Assembly: GCA_964017155.1 (NCBI GenBank)
Contig: OZ024866.1
Location: forward strand, 18,599,358-18,663,357
Direction of reading: 5' to 3'
Length of the DNA stretch: 64,000 nucleotides
Source: Oasisia sp. SBJ-2009
Taxonomy: Eukaryota; Annelida; Polychaeta; Sabellida; Siboglinidae
The notes under the pieces are model-generated. The model was not told where the DNA came from. It did no database searches and was given only the letters and a program-made list of their open reading frames with translations. Position numbers and translations under genes: made by a program. Of the stretch, positions 1-64,000 are shown in pieces (the stretch's first letter is position 1; each line of letters begins with the position of its first letter).

Positions 1-953
1 ACCCGTATGTGTCTGTTCTGACGGATACACCCGTATGCGTCCGCTCTGACAGTTACACCCGTATGTGTCCGCTCTGACAGTTACACCCGTATGTGTCTGC
101 TCTGATAGTTACACCCGTATGTGTCTGTTCTGACGGATACACCCGTATGCGTCCGCTCTGACAGTTACACCCGTATGTGTCTGTTCTGATAGTTACACCC
201 GTATGTGTCTGCTCTGACAGTTACACCCGTATGTGTCCGCTCTGACAGTTACACCCGTATGTGTCTGCTCTGACAGTTACACCCGCACGTGTCTGCTATG
301 ACAGTTACACCCGCACGTGTCTGCTATGACAGTTACACCCGTATGCGTCCGCTCTGACAGTTACACCCGTATGTGTCTGCTCTGATAGTTACACCCGTAT
401 GTGTCTGCTCTGACAGTTACACCCGTATGTGTCTATTCTGACGGATACACCCGTATGCGTCCGCTCTGACAGTTACACCCGTATGTGTCTGCTCTGATAG
501 TTACACCCGTATGTGTCCGCTCTGACAGTTACACCCGTATGTGTCCGCTCTGACAGTTACACCCTTTATGTGTCTGCTCTGACAGTTACACCCGTATGTG
601 TCCGCTCTGACAGTTACACCCGTATGTGTCTGCTCTGACAGTTACACCCGTATGTGTCCGCTCTGACAGTTACACCCGTATGTGTCTCCTCTGACAGTTA
701 CACCCGTATGTGTCCGCTCTGACAGTTACACCCGTATGTGTCCGCTCTGACAGTTACACCCGTATGTGTCCGCTCTGACAGTTACACCCTTTATGTGTCT
801 GCTCTGACAGTTACACCCGTATGTGTCCGCTCTGACAGTTACACCCGTATGTGTCTGCTCTGACAGTTACACCCGTATGTGTCCGCTCTGACAGTTACAC
901 CCGTATGCGTCCGCTCTGACAGTTACACCCGTATGTGTCCACTCTAAAAGTTA
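1..953. repeat. 28-bp minisatellite, about 34 copies
   Basis: A head-to-tail array of a 28-bp unit of the form acccgtatgtgtcYgYtctg followed by acagttac. Units differ by a few substitutions (Y positions, acagttac versus acggatac), and two copies carry a one-base length change (accctttatg). Higher-order alternation of tctgctctg and tccgctctg units is visible. The array runs off the left end of the window and decays near 940-960. There is no spacer diversity, so it is not CRISPR-like. It lies upstream of the first visible CACHD1-like exon and so is probably in an intron. Confidence 0.97.
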
Positions 954-1731
954 CATCCGTATGTGAAACAGGGCGTAGCTATCCCACGTTGTTGTGCACC
1001 GGACCATGAATGAAAATGCCAACATAGCATGAAAACACAATGGCGACAGACGAAACTTGACCGCCTGATAAACTTTCACTGATCACTACCCTAGTTGTTA
1101 TGAGAACCTTTGGCCATGTAGATGCGGATGCTGGATTGAAATATCATCCCGATACCGGCACACATCCGGGACACATAAGTCAACACACAAAAACAGAAAA
1201 ACTATTTTATATTGTAAACATATTGTATTCTTAGTTGTCCGACGTAACGTTTAATACTCACTTTCTATAACACACTTAACATGACAAGTCGCAGGTTTTA
1301 CGCAAAATTACACAACTATCTAAGATGGGCTACTACTAGTTGTAAGCGTACGGACGTGACCAGCGACAGATAGACATGGTGCAATGTTAAGCGGGGAAGA
1401 TTTTCAAACCTCAATAACGTTAAGACTAGTCACAATTTGTTATATATCCAGAGACATATTTATAGAAGGCATAATTATCAAAACGATGATATGATAAAAA
1501 CATAAAACTCCTTGGGTGGAATTCCACACACAGTGCTTCAAAATATTTAACCCCCAAGTTCTTCTCAAATAGAAATTCGAAAATGGGTACGATAAATGAA
1601 ATCGACGGATATGTGGAGGCACAAGTACTTATTGAACGAACTGTTTTATAGCATGGTATATCTCCGCGAATCCATGAATTTATTAAGTTAGAGGAGAACA
1701 GTCTACATGATTAAGCATTATTTCACTTCAG
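954..1731. other. Presumed intronic sequence, nothing recognised
   Basis: Unique-looking AT-rich sequence between the minisatellite and the first supported exon. No coding potential or repeat structure was recognised. It ends in a pyrimidine-rich tract and a cag acceptor at 1729-1731. Confidence 0.5.
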
Positions 1732-63976
<62,245 letters not shown>

Positions 63977-64000
63977 GTAAGTCACCCAACGTTTGTATGG
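63977..64000 (+). other. Start of the next CACHD1-like intron
   Basis: Begins with a strong gtaagt donor. The rest is off-window. Confidence 0.85.

Noticed and set aside
1..953. CRISPR array
   Set aside because: Direct repeats without spacers, in a eukaryotic intron context. It is a minisatellite.

Overview
This is animal (metazoan) nuclear DNA. It is AT-rich and full of microsatellites, minisatellites and degraded retrotransposons, and it carries a gene with short exons, long introns and GT-AG splice sites. The gene and the repeat content (CR1, RTE-like and jockey-type LINEs, a tRNA-derived SINE, MITEs) fit a marine invertebrate such as a mollusc or lancelet. The sequence alone does not fix the species.

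The backbone of the window is one plus-strand gene. I assembled 15 internal exons by hand between 1732 and 63976. They join in perfect phase into 2148 nt (716 codons) with no stop. The conceptual protein is a VWFA and Cache domain-containing protein of the CACHD1 / voltage-gated calcium channel alpha2delta group. In order it shows the segment before the VWA domain (FPA...), RPWY, a VWA domain with a degenerate metal site, a first Cache module (MPVF...GVIALD, then FFLVD...FHPN), a second pre-Cache segment (RIFPG...PWY) and a second Cache region (...VAGVMVIEVS...IVAHRSFVEP). The amino terminus (signal peptide) and the carboxy terminus (transmembrane segment) lie outside the window.

Almost everything else is intronic. 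Intron 1 (8.5 kb) holds simple repeats and a 40-bp-arm hairpin. Intron 3 holds a tRNA-derived SINE. Intron 5 (15.7 kb, with a GC-AG splice site) holds an RTE-like LINE fragment and a giant foldback element (16634-29220, arms of about 3 kb). A nearly full-length CR1 retrotransposon (about 22217-27026) is nested in the right arm. Intron 6 holds two LINE relics. Intron 10 (13.4 kb) holds a large element with inverted ends (about 39190-51850). It encloses two convergent degraded coding regions of a poorly described invertebrate repeat-protein family, a PIF/Harbinger-like MITE with a TTA target duplication, and a palindromic MITE whose loop is a CA microsatellite. Intron 11 holds an antisense jockey-type LINE with an intact ORF1 and a broken ORF2. 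Intron 13 holds a 0.9 kb element with 31-bp inverted ends and another LINE tail. A 28-bp minisatellite fills the first 950 bases.

Apart from CACHD1, and the selfish ORFs of CR1 and the antisense LINE, I see no other intact gene, no convincing functional tRNA, no rRNA and no CRISPR array. Domain and family names are from memory of the families, without database searches.
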